From Varroa destructor (lineage: Eukaryota > Arthropoda > Arachnida > Mesostigmata > Varroidae), in the NCBI RefSeq assembly GCF_002443255.2, contig NW_019211457.1:18097983-18161982 (forward strand): DNA of 64,000 nucleotides, in the 5' to 3' direction. Positions 48,801 through 61,383 of this stretch are shown here, in pieces. The notes beneath the pieces were generated by a model. The model was not told the DNA's origin. It made no database searches and saw nothing but the letters and a program-made list of their open reading frames with translations. Position numbers and translations under genes: made by a program. Position 1 is the first letter of the stretch; the number at the start of each line of letters is the position of its first letter.

Positions 48801-50338
48801 AGACAAGATAATAATTTAAGATTACGAACAAATTTGGAACCAGTGGGAGACAAGACATATCGCAGTCCATTCTGCCTACAGGTAAAGGTATGAAGTGGAT
48901 AGCTAATGCAAAGAAGATCTGCTTTACTTTATTTTATTTCGCTTATGCGGCACAATGTGATAAACGAATGAAGTAGAACGTTTTTAGTATCTTATTTTAC
49001 TTTTAGTAGCCTTTAGGTCTTTCTTCGACGATTAGAATCACAGTTTACATACGCATTAAGTACTCAAAGGTGCAGGGGTGCCGCTTATGATAGAACAACA
49101 GTGGCTACATCGACTGATAGTCGACCTCAGTTATGATAGCATTATATGTATATAGTGTGCCTAGTCAAAATATGGAGTATATCCAAATAGGTTCATAGTT
49201 GTCGAACCTTTCGTTGAGTCTTCTAAATGATATAACTATGTTGTATTTCCACTGGAGGTCGCCCAATGATATCTAGAACTACATCTGTTACCCATTTCTA
49301 TAATCCACGTTATATGTGTATATAGAGATTGGATTAATCATATCATTAAATAAAATCAGAGCGCGATCTGCTTCGGTGGCTTGAAAGCCGTGTTAATATC
49401 TAAAGATGAAATAGATTTTGGTGTTTTTTTTATGCCGCTTAATTCAATATTTATTTATTAACCAGTAATGAAACCAGTTTGTATCAATTGTCAACTCGTT
49501 TTGCTGTTAACCGTTAAGACTTCAAATATTTTGCGTTGCCAATGAAAGGCAACGTTTAGCAAACATAATTTAGGAGATTCACGTACTGACACAGCCCAAG
49601 ACATAAAGATTAATTTCGTACGACATATAAGTGGTAACCATCTATAAACTATAAACTATAAACTGAGAATGAGTGTAGTACTATGACTCACTTGACTTAC
49701 AGGTTTATTGCGGTAGTTAAGTATTTTTGTTTTTATGTGCAGAGTTTCGATTAAATATCAAGCTGTCGAGTCTAGAGAGAGGCGCTGCGCCAATATTTCC
49801 ATCATATAGTAGAAAAAGATGACTATAAATTGTTGATATATTTCATATATATACTTTGTTGCACCGTTAGCTAAATCTACAGACTCACAGTATAAGTGGC
49901 TTGTGGTAAGTTCTTATGTAGTTTATAGCGGGGCTACACTTAATCTTGATATTTTTCCACATCATGCAGTTGTAATATGAGTCTGGTTCGACCGGCAAAA
50001 AATCACTATACGAAACTATCTAACGATCTCCAATATTGATTCTCCAATTTGACCGATTGAGCTTTTAACAAATTGAATACACATATCAACAATCTAGCAT
50101 GTCTAGCTAAAGATAACCAAACATTTACTAATAGAAGCTTAGCGTCGGTTAGAAATGTGGCAGGTTCATTACGCAATGCTCCTGATGTACTTGCATACAA
50201 CGATGTATATCGAAAAAAAACTATTGAGTATTCGCATTAAACCGCCTACCGGTACCTGACATAAATCTGGAGACAACTTTGTGTAAGCATTATGCGAAAC
50301 GCCTGACCCGAGACTTAGATCTGATTGTCAATGCTCTA
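45891..50338. other. Intergenic stretch, no recognised gene
   Basis: About 4.4 kb, mostly AT-rich. Minus-strand open frames cluster at 47483-48567. The one at 48346-48567 (73 codons, Lys/Arg-rich C-terminus) looks the most protein-like but lacks a start, a convincing acceptor and any recognised domain. A short tandem array of ATAAACT units lies at about 49642-49663. The right part is probably 3' UTR of the CRAL-TRIO gene. Confidence 0.45.
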
Positions 50339-52045
50339 TCAGCTTGACTCATGATCAGCGCAGTCATTGTATGTCTTAGGCACATTGTATCCGTAGTAGC
50401 TATTTTGCACAAACTTATCGTGACGCTCATAAAGTTGTTTGAGGATCCACTTATGGGTAGACTGACCAGCGGTGCCACCGTACTCGAACGGAAGAATCTC
50501 AGCTGGAATGAAGCGGTGTAACGACGCCATATCCCGGCCGTGCATATGGAAACGGGCCCTCTGCTTAGCCCCGAGCAGTGGTCTAGCCACGCTGTAAATG
50601 AGATCCCATATTGCAGTGTTATTCACAACGTGGACACCTTTGAAGCGAACGGGGTAGCCATCTTGTAGAGCCATCACCAAGGCCTATGAAGATAAAAAAG
50701 ATGTGCAAACAATATTGAGAGAATGCTTTTCCGACTGGAGGAATGTTATGGCAATGGGAAGGCATATGTGCCTGTATTATATATTATCCAAGGTGCGCTT
50801 GAGCGCAGACGTTAGACGTGTACAGTACACAAGAAGACCTATAACAATCATCCACATAAAGCAATCATAACGCAATATTATAGAACTTGGAGATGCTAAT
50901 TCTTGTAGACACATAGATTGGAACAAAATCTATAGGTAAACCTAATGCTCAATATGATGAATTTTGTTGATTTATATTATAGATTATATGCTGCCTGTAG
51001 GGGAGAGCGGATGTAGCGATACCATCTGATACATCTTATTTGAACTAATTGCTATTTCTCTAATAATAATTCTGTAATAAACTCTACTTTATTTGATTCG
51101 TTTTTCTTGACGTTTCCGACCCTCTGCTGAATAACCTCACCAAAATGAAAATCCATCCAAAAGAGATGGTATCACAAAAACTGCTATGGTTGTTTTCAAT
51201 AATAACTCTAGTTAATGAAAATTAATTAATGGTAATTTTTATTCTACTTGCTCAGTCTTATCTTAGATGAATTTCGTCCCTTTTGTACAGGAGAAGCACT
51301 TTCTGTACATTTAGGTATGCCCAAACTAGACACCCATTAGGGCTTTTTTTTTCTAGCCATCCATTGATACTAATTGTGTTAAAAATGGTCGTCCGCCCTT
51401 ATTACTTACTACAAAGCATTCCACGTAAATGTTACTAATTTTAATCTATTGCCTTTAAAGATTCCCGCAGACATTCACAAAGCTATTTAGACTATAATAA
51501 CTAACCTTTATAGCCGAGAATGGTAGGTACTGTACGTAAGAGCAGTGCATCTTCTCTAGATCAATAAGAAAACGAACCCCATTCACTTGCACTTGAGGAT
51601 CCTCCAATGTTAAATCACCAACCATAGCAGTTGGCGTAAAAATGTCACGTAGATCGAATCCACAATTTGGAGTCCAATTTCCAATTCTCCAAATAATTGT
51701 TGTTGTACCATCGAGTGGATTAAGCTGCTTGAGGAGAGTGCCCACCTTGAGTTCATAGGCGCCAGCATAATCCTTGGGTCCTTTGCCAATGGGCATGAAG
51801 CGTTCAGGATCAACCAGCCTAATACGAAAGTAGCGTTTATATGTCTTGACGGCTCGTTGAAGATTGAATTTCTTCGCACGCAAAAATCTCAACAGAAAAT
51901 CCTCATCGAGACGCGGTCGGAACTCTCGAATCTCCGACACTGTCGAACGGAATTCGGTAAGAAGCTTTCGGCGTACCTCGGGGGTTTCTCCGAGTTCCTG
52001 ATAAGCCCGTTTCTGCCAGTCCGTTACATCTTGAAAAATCATCAT
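50339..52045 (-). CDS. CRAL-TRIO (SEC14-like) lipid-transfer protein, alpha-tocopherol-transfer-like, complete
   Basis: Two exons, 52045-51506 (180 codons) and 50683-50339 (114 codons plus stop), join in phase 0 (donor GTTAGT, acceptor TTCATAG) to 294 residues, the usual size of TTPA/CRALBP-type carriers. The N-terminal CRAL-TRIO helical domain includes LDEDFLLRFLRAKKFNLQRA (47-66) followed by the YKRYFRIR helix. The lipid-binding domain contains GVRFLIDLEKM (156-166), the hinge-like YPVRFKGVHVVN, and the classic RFHMHGRDMASLHRFIP and ILPFEYGG. Family members carry a hydrophobic ligand (tocopherol, retinal or phosphoinositide) between membranes; the ligand here cannot be told. ATG-ATG follows CAGGGGCAAC; the earlier in-frame ATG at 52087 would add 14 residues, but a possible acceptor (CTGTCGCAG) lies between, so the later start is preferred. 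The tail beyond the domain (YYGYNVPKTYND...) is unremarkable. Confidence 0.92.
50684..51505 (-). other. Intron of the CRAL-TRIO gene
   Basis: Single 822-base AT-rich phase 0 intron. The flanking protein segments join in register with the family, so no exon is missing inside it. Confidence 0.85.
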
Positions 52046-53307
52046 GTTGCCCCTGCGACAGCTGAAGACGCACTGGCCGCCTTTCACCGACGTTGAAGGC
52101 TGTATTCTGCCAGAGTATTTTCAGTCATCATCTAGATCATGTCCAATGCCTTCTATGTTGAATCATCTTTGGGGCGAGCATTAATCTTCGTAGAAAGGAC
52201 GTGGACGCAGCCGCGACTGCCAAAAGTGAGGGTGAATCATCTCTAGGAAATGAAAGTAATACTGCGGTTTCGGACAATGATGCTCGATGCTGCGGCTATC
52301 ATACACCGCAAATGACGCTGGCGGTGGTGAACACCAGACTGTTTGCATTGCAGCCAAGAATAGACATATCTATTCACATGTTACTTGCGTGTGTGTAGCA
52401 TTTCGTTTAGTCTGAACCTGCGCATGACCCCTAACATACTGCCCACTTTGGAAACGCTCGGCAGTGTGCGGATGTTGAGTGTCTGTCTGTTCGTCTGTGC
52501 ATGTGTATGCAGAGGTGTTCCGTTATAGTTGTTGCACTAACGAACTGTAGAAATGTGGGCAAAAAACGCTCGGGAGGGTGGCGCAAGATACAGCTCATAG
52601 CGTCCATACGAACACGCGTTCACTGCAGTATTCGGCGGAGCAAAACGTCGACAATAAACAACCTTCTGGACGAGTGGTGGGGGTAGACTGGCTTAGCTGG
52701 GAGCATCGCTGTGACACAAGGCGAAAAGACAGTTAACAATAACATTACGTTGTACGAGGCATATTCTTCTAGGCAGAATTCTGATGATGACCGCAATTTC
52801 GTTGGTTAGCTATCAAGTGTGCTTATGAAAACACTGCAACGTTGGATTTCATGCGGAGAAACGTGGAAATGAGTTAGGCTGATTTTTTTGTGCTACGTTC
52901 TCAGCTGAAACTTCATGGATGAGTATTTTCTGTATTTGTTATTCGTGCTGATATGCTTGTTGTTAATTGCTGTTGCTTGTGTTGCAATTATAAAGAAGTT
53001 GAAGTAGAATTGAAGGTGTTGTGTATGTCACCATAACGCATTTTACAGACGAATGTACACATCTATCTTGACCTCTAATAAAAGATACAGTAAGAGTTGA
53101 AGTTAGTTGGCTTCAGAGACACACTTGACAAAGCATTTTTCACACTGACTCGGGCGAAGATACACTGATAGTGCGCGTCAGACCTTATCTGAAGCAGCTA
53201 AATTTTGGGAAATAAATGAGTCGTTATAATGTACATAATAAAATGAAGGTCACATTCATCGTGCAATACCAGCTACTCAGGGCTATTTTTGTTAAGAATG
53301 ATTATGA

Positions 53308-53312
53308 AAGCG

Positions 53313-53354
<42 letters not shown>

Positions 53355-53359
53355 CGCTT
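53308..53359. repeat. Perfect palindrome with (AT)n core
   Basis: AAGCGCTCA at 53308-53316 is the exact reverse complement of TGAGCGCTT at 53351-53359, with uninterrupted TA repeats between them. The whole 52 bases can form one cruciform or hairpin without a loop of mixed sequence. The non-repetitive GC-bearing ends make it more than a simple microsatellite. Confidence 0.85.
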
Positions 53360-55049
53360 ACACTGTCAGATTCAAATAAATGATTATGATTACCATGGAC
53401 AAATAATATTATAGGTAATAAAAAAAGCACATAGGATGCCAAGACAAGATGGACGCGTGTGCGGTGCGGAAGTACATCAGGACAGACAACGAACCGGATA
53501 TATATAATCGATTGAATGTAAAACATCGATTCAAAATGGCGGTAAAATCCAAGTATGTGTTTCGAGATTCAACTGTATTTCGAAATGTGGAGCTTAAAAT
53601 CTCACACTATCCATAATATGACCTTTCCAAGCAGAATACAGGCATGCTTCGGAGAGACTTGTCGTTCTGAACAGTCTATCAGCCGTTATAATATAATTTT
53701 CATTTTCGCACATAATATTTATTCCTACCAGCAAATACTTTCATATCAAAAAAGGAAAATAAATCAGTCTGGATATTTCAACGGAATAAGTGAGGTGATG
53801 TGATGACCTGCCATGAAGCGAACCGAAAGCAAATTTGCCTATGGCGCAATGCAGAATGACAGTATGAGGAAAAGGAAATAGACTGGCTGAATCATTAACC
53901 CGATTTCTGTATTATGCAATCCAGGGTCCTGTATAAATCTGGCGGATGTCGTTCCCAATGATCAGGAAAACTATTAAACTCAACTTTCATTACGGAACTG
54001 TTTCGAGGCCACAACATCGACCATTAGCCGAGTAGAGAAAAATAGAAAAAGGCCTATCAACCTTTAGCTGCTTGGTGCAGGAAGGCAGAGAAAAACGATT
54101 CACTTTCGTATCAAGTTTGAAAATGCGGGTTTTCTCTTTGCTCTACAAAACACGTGAAACACTACAGTAGTTTGCAACTGTCCGCCATTTCGCATTCATA
54201 TATGTGTATATATATATATAAGCCCGAGCAGACATCACTGTCCAACAACGACAGCAAGCCCTTTAGATGTAAACAATGCTCTGGGTTACAATTAGTTATT
54301 TAAAAAAATGAATTATTTACGTAACAAAAACAATTGGATGGAATCGCTAGTGTTGTTCTTTTTTAATTATTTTTTTCATCTTGTGTTTGAACTCGCATTT
54401 ACAGAAGTCGCTCTATCTTCTGTAATTGTGTTACATTTCTTATAATCTGCAATGGTACCCTATGATACGCGCTTCGCAGAAGAACATAACTAGCAAGGGG
54501 TATCGTGCGTTTGTCTTTGAAGCTATCGCGAACCGCACGTTGCTTCGTAAAGATACCGTTATCCATTGAACTTCGATTTAGATCTATAACTGAGCGCAAA
54601 ACATTCTGACGAACCCGTTGTTGTATCCGCTGAATAAGCCATTAGCATTCCATAGCAAGTATGTCCTAATCTACCGTGTCTCATTTTACGACTCTTCATA
54701 ATCCTTACTTTGCCAGTAATTACCGATTAAAAGAAGAGGGCCAGTTTTCGTTTTCATTTACATCCATCTTCCTCTCGTATTAGATTTACCCTCATGATAG
54801 GGCAGTATGTAACGTGTTTGCTTGATAAAATTAGAGATATATAGTGGTGTATGTTTGAATCCGAGCGTAAATACTGTTTGTTTCGTGATGGAAGCCAGTC
54901 ATCTGAGGTAATGCATAATACATTAGGTACTGCACATAAAACAAGATATATCTGCATGCAGATAAGATATATTTGTTGCGTTTGCGAGCTAGGACAGCCT
55001 ACCCAATTTGTTGGAAATTAATGTCCCGTACTATCGTTGAGCATTGCTT

Positions 55050-55150
55050 CAGGCGCGTAGTTGCTTCCACCACGGAACGAACTGTGCCTATGTTCAGTTT
55101 CGAACCTACGGCACCATGTGCCTTTCGTCTTACTAACCAAACGTGTTATT
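55050..55150 (-). repeat. SINE-like copy B (tRNA-headed)
   Basis: On the minus strand the copy reads TTTGGTTAGTAAGACG (box A-like), then GTAGGTTCGAAACTG (close to the box B consensus GGTTCGANTCC), followed by GGCACAGTTCGTTCC. The same order is seen at 56434-56489 (plus) and, more degraded, at 8840-8950 and 62605-62680. This fits a tRNA-derived SINE family. The A-rich or species-specific tail was not defined. Confidence 0.6.
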
Positions 55151-56409
55151 TACTGTGACATCACGAAAATACCCAATTTGTTTACTGATGCAATATACTC
55201 GCATCGATAATTCGGTATCACTCTGCGGCAATGTGTCTGTGCGAGTGTTTACATTTCGATAATGCTATCTGATAGAGAACTTAGCGGAGGCGGTCTTTCT
55301 GAATACGGTCAGCGCAGATCAAGATGAAGGTACCCGCCTTAACTTTTTCGTCGCCTATGCAACTACGCCTGTCTATTTAGCTGTGCCCGGGTCTTTCTCG
55401 GTGATCATCAATGGGATAAGTACCTCGACGGGATCGACTGCTTGTTCCGTTCAGCATCGAGGCTCTGATGAGCGTGTTCACCTTTCCTCTTTTGGGCGCT
55501 ATACTAGCCGCTGCGAGTGTAGGGGCAGCTGGTCGTGGCCTCGCCACAGTGAGCCGGTCGTCGACGAGACACTAGTATAAAGAAAAAGAGGAAAGAAACA
55601 AAACTTGAAAGGTGGAAAGAGACCTGCAGGCTCAGTGCGATGAAGATTTCGGGTTAACTCGTGAGCCGATGGCAATGGGTGCTTGAACACATCAAAGCTA
55701 CGCTGTGATGATTATCACCGTTTAGTCAACAGAGGAACGTGATAATCATGATAGTGGAATCGTCACTAGTAGTTTAGCTTACAGCTCGCTCAAAGCCTAA
55801 ACGTGCCCACCAATGAGTGCTATGCCCATCGATAAATTTATGTCAATCGTTTCTTTGTCTAATCGAACAAAGCTTGTGCGCTAAACACATAATTTCAACA
55901 CGTGTCTGTTTGTACAAAAATAACTTTAAATCTACTTAGTTCAAACCTTACTTGTGCCGCCGAATTCTTCGCTTTTGCCCCGTTCAAATATTTTGTATTT
56001 TTTTTTTCTTATAGTTGTCGTGCGTCTCAAATCATTGAACACGTCAAGAATACTATTAAATGAGGATATCAATTCCTTGGCCAATACAGCCCGTCAACCC
56101 GTAACAGGAAAGATAATAGGGATGGCTTTTGGACGACAAGATAAAAGTGAAGAGTTTCCTGTCATAGGAACAACTGCTGTAGGCTATAATAAGCACACGC
56201 GACAAAAGGGCGCGGATTCTAGACGGGATTTCTGATATATTATACCGAACAAAAGTAAAAAAGGTTGACAAAAAAAATATAAATTTGTCACATGAACTAC
56301 ATGTTACAGTATTAGAATACAGAACGGACACAACTCAGTTAACATACAATAAGGAAAAATAAATCGTAAGCAATTGGGTTCGAATGCCCCCGCGCTAGTG
56401 TAGTAGCAA

Positions 56410-56500
56410 CATGTTTGAATTCTGAACTTTAGAGCACATAATGTGGGTTCGACTGCAAACGTGGGCACAGTTCTTTTCCTGCTGGAAACGGGCAGCCGTC
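56410..56500 (+). repeat. SINE-like copy A
   Basis: GCACATAATGTGGGTTCGAC, then ACGTGGGCACAGTTCTTTTC and TGCTGGAAAC at 56434-56489, align with copy B in the opposite orientation 1.3 kb away (shared GGTTCGA and GGCACAGTTC). The two copies form an imperfect inverted pair. Confidence 0.55.
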
Positions 56501-56839
56501 TAGGGAAACACACGACTAAGGTTGTATCAGACGTAAAACGTAAAGATGTTCCATCTTTATTAAGTTCTAACGCCGAACACCTAATCGCTTAACATCAACG
56601 TGAAGAGAGTTTATCTAGTTTACTTGTAGGTGTAATCTTGCAAATAATTTTATAGTAGATACCGATAGACAGACGCATGTAAATATCTTCAAATTTTTAC
56701 CAGTGAAGGGCAGAGCTCGCATGACGAACTTTGATGTCGCAATAATCCAACGCAATAGTGGATCTGGTTATAATCGCATTTTGCGTCTTCAACAACGAAG
56801 TCCGAATGATAGAAAACTAGATTAGTACACGTAGAGACT

Positions 56840-59800
56840 ATGAAAGCTTGCTCTGACGTCAAAACATTGTTTTCAAAGGTAGTATTACTGTCAATTGTCG
56901 TCTTTACGGCTTTTACGGGTGCAGCTTACGCCAAAAGCGTGAGTGAAGATATCGCGTCGAAGATTATCAATGGTTTTGGAAAACTTCAACAGCAGCAACA
57001 ACAACAACATGGGACCCTGGATCAGATGAAAGATGTCGTTGCTGATAAGCCGCTTGCGCTACTTGCGTATTCTGAAGTTAACGCTGTAAGTTGTTCGTCG
57101 ATAAAGTTCATATCGCAGTGTATAGTCCTTGCGCGTACAGCTGTAGTCGTTTTCAATGAATAAATTGCCACCAAAAAAATGCTAATACGGCTAAGCAAGG
57201 TTTACTTGCTCAAATGCCTTTAGTATAAGATTTTAGGTAATTCTACGGTATCTGCCTCGATGGGCGAAAGTGCTAAGGACGAACTAGGCACTGTTTGCTT
57301 TTTAAAACGGATTGCTGGGCTTCTTCAAGCATTTCGATAATCTGCGCATAAAATTACGTTAAAGTTCTTTGATTTCTTTCGTAGAGTTTTGCTGAAAGGG
57401 GTCGGGCCGAGCAAAGTCTACGAGAAGTACTTATCTATTATGATTTACTGTATGATGCTAACATGAGCGAGCGTCACTTTTAGTCACCTTTAGCTATCCT
57501 CAGAAGGAGAATAAAGAACTGAATTTTTAATGAGATGTAGAATTAGAACCGAATTTTGATGTAAAGAATCAGAAGATAATCTGGGATGATGGTAATCGTG
57601 AATCAAAGGTTGAACTCATCAACTTTTGGTATCAAAACGGTTTTCAGGATCCACTATTTTCGATAGCATCGTACACTGCGCTGTAGGAATAGTGCATCCA
57701 TCCTTCAGGATTTATTGACTCGAACAATTAGTTGTTTGGCGGTCGCAATAGTGGTGTACCAGGCGTAAGCTGCGGTAAGACCGCGCTGTCTCATAAGTAC
57801 TACTCATAAGAAGGCCAACTTAACAGACCATCTAAAACGTCGTATGTTCGCTGTTTGGGTCAAAGAGCAGCTAAAATATAACTTCAAAATTAAATTTATA
57901 TTTGACTGGCTCAGAGAAAACAAAATTGTTCTATATGAAGGACGAGGTCACGCATGGCATTTATGAACGACATTTTGTGCAGCTGGGACAACTGTACATT
58001 GCAGGCCGTGACCTGGAGGTATCCGTTGCTTTACTTAACCGTTCAGGGTTTTTATTGTACATATTTGGCAAAAGATTTTCTGTGGCCAAAACTCGACGAA
58101 TTTGGCTCCGACCATACGTGGTTTCGACGAGACGACGCTATTTGCGCACGTTGAAAAAGAAACAGGGTTAACGCACGATTTACCGCGAAGCACCCATACA
58201 ATGGTCGCTCCATTGGTCATAATGGCCGTTATTTGATTTTTTTCTGTAGTGTCTCGAATGCAGAGATCAGTCTAGTAAATACATTTACAATTTATTCTAA
58301 ATACAGTAATATTAGCGTAAACAAATGATAACACGTCAACATTTAGAGATTGCGCGCGATCATATAAACAAAAAATGATCAAAACCTACATACATATCAA
58401 GCTTCGATTATCACGGCTGCGTGGTATAAATCATACCGTTACCGTTCTGCGAGATAATTTCAGTTGTGCCGACTCAATAAATTGGTACCATTTATCAAAG
58501 TTGAAAATTGATGCATCGGAAACGGATAATTAATCGGACTAATCATGAGTTTACGTACGTGTCTCTGATGTATAGCTTGGATAAAATCTGCAATTCGGAA
58601 TTATTCTTATAGTGTGAATAGGCGGTCCAATCTTGGGCTATAGGTTCTTGCAAGCCTCCTCGGTCTTTAATTCGAAATTGTGCTAGGACTATCTGCCTTC
58701 TAATCCTGCACGAATAGTATAGAAAGCGAATAAAAAATAGCCCGAGCGTGAATTATAAACTTCAATAGCACCATTTTCTTCTATAATTTGCTAGGTTCCA
58801 CTTAATCTCTATCTTGCGAGCGAAGTAAAACTATATGTATGTATATATATATATATACCATAAAGCGATACAAATTCAATTGTATCGCTTTATGGTATAT
58901 ATATATATATCGTACGCTTATCATAAGACGAACGCATTTATAAGTCGACATACACATATACACGAGGTCTAATAGTTCCAAATATCTGTCCAATACGTAT
59001 TTAGTGTATCATTACAATAGCATCTTCACAGGTTTGCGTGTTAGTTGGTTTTCTTAGAACTGTTTCGATATCTTTTTTAATTGGCCTCGTTACCATGTTC
59101 AGCTCATTTCACACCATGTCATTAAGGCAAGAGGGCAGCCGAGAAAACGCGTATGTAACTCATCACATGGTAGCACGACCGAAGGCTTATTTCGAGTAAA
59201 TAATCTACACGCACGTTTCTTAACTTAAGCGCATCATTCATGCCGTTCATTTTTAGATGCATAGTCTTTGTTAGCTTAGCGTTTTGTGCACGTGCTGTTA
59301 TTTTTTTCTGCTTTATTTCACGATCTTTAATAACGCTAGCGCGGAGCCTACATGCGAAACAGGACCAAGTATGAGAAATTCGATGACGACGACGACAATG
59401 ACGACTTAGACGGGTCGACCACCGCCGGACCTCGCCTTCTAAACGCCGCCGTCCTCCTCAATGTTCTTCTAAAAAACAACGGCTCCGAAGAGCATCTGCG
59501 AAAAATCTACGCCAGCAATGCTGAGGTGAGTGTTTGAGTTTATCAGTCTTTCTGATCCGAACGATGGTACAGGGGTAGCGTGTTTGCTAGATCCGGCACC
59601 TACCATAACAATGAAATTCGGACTAAATTTGTCGAACGATCATCCAAGTGCTATTACACGCCTACGGTAATACGAATATACCTATATGCATACATACATA
59701 TCTATAGGTACATCTACATCACGCATATGGAAAAGTGTGAGATTTAGCGAGGTTGTTAGGTTTAAAAGCAGAAGTTGACTATCTATTTCTTGTAGTATAT

Positions 59801-61162
59801 TGTGAAGCGTGTCTTTCCATATGATGTCTTCAACTTATCATGGATAAGCTGGTTATAATAAATTCATAAATTAACGTAGCTACATTACAACAGTTAATAA
59901 ATACAGTATCGAACTTGTAGCTAGTATTATTTGCAATTTTTACTCTGAGATGTCTTTATTAAAATACAAAATGCGAAATATTCATTACGTTGCTTATATC
60001 TTGTTGGGTTTCACTGAAAAATGTCTGCTTGGCGCACAAAAGCCGTATCGAGCTTTTTGAAGACGATAACAGGCGATTTTCTAGAGGTCCGGCTCACTCG
60101 GTCCTCCATAAAGTATATTTTGAAAAATATGTAATTGAAGAAGTGTTCGTACACACACTTAGAGGATATATATACTCAAGGATATATTTTTATGGGAATA
60201 AAATGTATGAGGTCACGTTGGGCACATTGGCATTAATCACGCTTCTTTTTATTGCTAATCTTCGGGTGTATGTCACACGTATAATATTAGGTTCGGGCAA
60301 GGTGTTTTCACATTGACTCAGCATGGCATACTTGCATGATGACGTGTAACCATCGATGCGAATCTTGATTCCGTTGACACACCTAGTGACGACACAATGA
60401 CTTTATCCTAATGTTGAAAAGTAATGGAACTGCAGCAGGATGAGTAATGAGCTGCTAAACAGCCCTCCACGGGAAAGATGTTTCTTGGATCTGTGAAGTT
60501 GCTTTCACTTTTATGTTTAACTTACAAGATTTGCCCTCAGAAAGTGTTTACTCTTCTTAGATAAGTGGTTGGAGCACTTTTCTTCATTGGAACCACAGCA
60601 CCTTTCATTGCGACAAGTTTTTAGTCGCTTATGAAACAAACGCGGAGGTAATTCCTTTCAATAACCACTGTATTTGTGGCGTATTTTCTTCGATAACTTC
60701 GGTAGGTAACGAAACATTCTTGCATCGTATAGTCCACCGCGAATCTGCCTGTGGCCTTCGGTACGTGTCCCGGTAGTAACGCGTGAAAATCTTTTCAACT
60801 ACGAAATTTTTGTTTGAAACATTAATTCTCCAAACACGCAATAAAGAAAGTAATGAGAACGGGTGAGCAAACACGTATTAAATAAGTCCCGACGAAATTG
60901 GCGTCACACATCATTCCTACGCTTGTGGTGTACTACTTCCCGTTTTCGATTTTCGCAGATTGTGGCGCTGCAAACATATGACGGGGATCTGCTTTGGATC
61001 GAGGCGCGTTTTGCCAATGACACCAAGAAAAAGGGCTCGTTAACATCACGACAGGTATTACGGCGGTGGAGGCTGGATGAAAGGATTGAAGTGTTTGTCC
61101 CAACTGTGCTGGCTATGTTGCCCCTCGTCGGATTCTGGTTGGGGGTTCTAGCCCAGCGATAA
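56840..61162 (+). CDS. Unrecognised secreted or membrane protein, three exons, 211 residues
   Basis: Exons 56840-57085, 59340-59525 and 60959-61162 all join in phase 0 (donors GTAAGT and GTGAGT; acceptors ACGCTAG and TTTTCGCAG). Residues 1-31 form a signal peptide with a likely cleavage after AAYA. A heptaglutamine run (50-56) and a Leu/Ala-rich segment follow. Exon 2 brings an acidic cluster (KFDDDDDNDDLD, 95-106) and NAAVLLNVLLKNNGS, with NGS as a possible glycosylation site. Exon 3 contains DGDLLWIEARFAND and a basic helix (RQVLRRWRLDER), and ends in a hydrophobic segment (VFVPTVLAMLPLVGFWLGVLAQR). I do not recognise the family. The leader plus late hydrophobic stretch faintly recalls arthropod Osiris/DUF1676 proteins, but the cysteine pair and other hallmarks are absent. 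An AATAAA follows at 61378. Exon choice rests on phase and splice signals, so extra exons in the 2.25 kb and 1.4 kb introns are possible. Confidence 0.6.
57086..59339 (+). other. Intron 1 of the orphan secreted gene
   Basis: Mostly AT-rich. Overlapping plus-strand frames at 57902-58171 have no recognised domain and no good acceptor. The 31-bp hairpin at 58843-58910 lies in this intron. Confidence 0.5.
58843..58910. repeat. Perfect 31-bp hairpin with 6-base loop
   Basis: 58843-58873 and 58880-58910 are exact reverse complements around the loop ATTCAA. The inner 17 bases of each arm (ACCATAAAGCGATACAA) are unique sequence and the outer part is (TA)n. The fold has pre-miRNA-like size, but its perfect arms are more typical of a young hairpin or miniature foldback element. 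Confidence 0.9.
59526..60958 (+). other. Intron 2 of the orphan secreted gene
   Basis: 1.4 kb phase 0 intron. A plus-strand open frame at 59990-60316 ends in a hydrophobic stretch, but it has no splice signals in phase and no recognised family, so it is treated as chance. Confidence 0.5.
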
Positions 61163-61377
61163 TGATGTGCACGAAGCAGGGACGCCTAAATCGACGTGAT
61201 CGTGAAACAAATGAAGGGCAGTGCAAAGAACCGCTGTGTTTAGCTGATGTCAGGGAACAAGTTAAATAACAGGCTTAAACGACGGCTAGGGTAGCGAAGA
61301 GGACAAATTGTCACGCAGGTCTTTACAATATATAGAGATGTGCATCGAGATAAGGTTCACAATATATACGTTATGTT

Positions 61378-61383
61378 AATAAA
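61378..61383 (+). promoter_or_regulatory. Candidate polyadenylation signal of the orphan gene
   Basis: AATAAA 216 bases after the TAA stop at 61160-61162, the first such hexamer downstream on this strand. Confidence 0.5.

Larger units (their letters stand above)
52100..56839. other. Intergenic stretch upstream of the CRAL-TRIO gene and of the orphan secreted gene
   Basis: About 4.7 kb without a recognised gene. 52.1-52.7 kb is GC-richer and probably contains the CRAL-TRIO promoter or 5' UTR. The stretch holds an AT-cored hairpin (53308-53359), a (TA)n run near 54205-54219, and two SINE-like copies at about 55050-55150 (minus) and 56410-56500 (plus). An inverted GTGATAATCATCACAG-like motif pair lies near 55704-55750. 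Confidence 0.5.
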
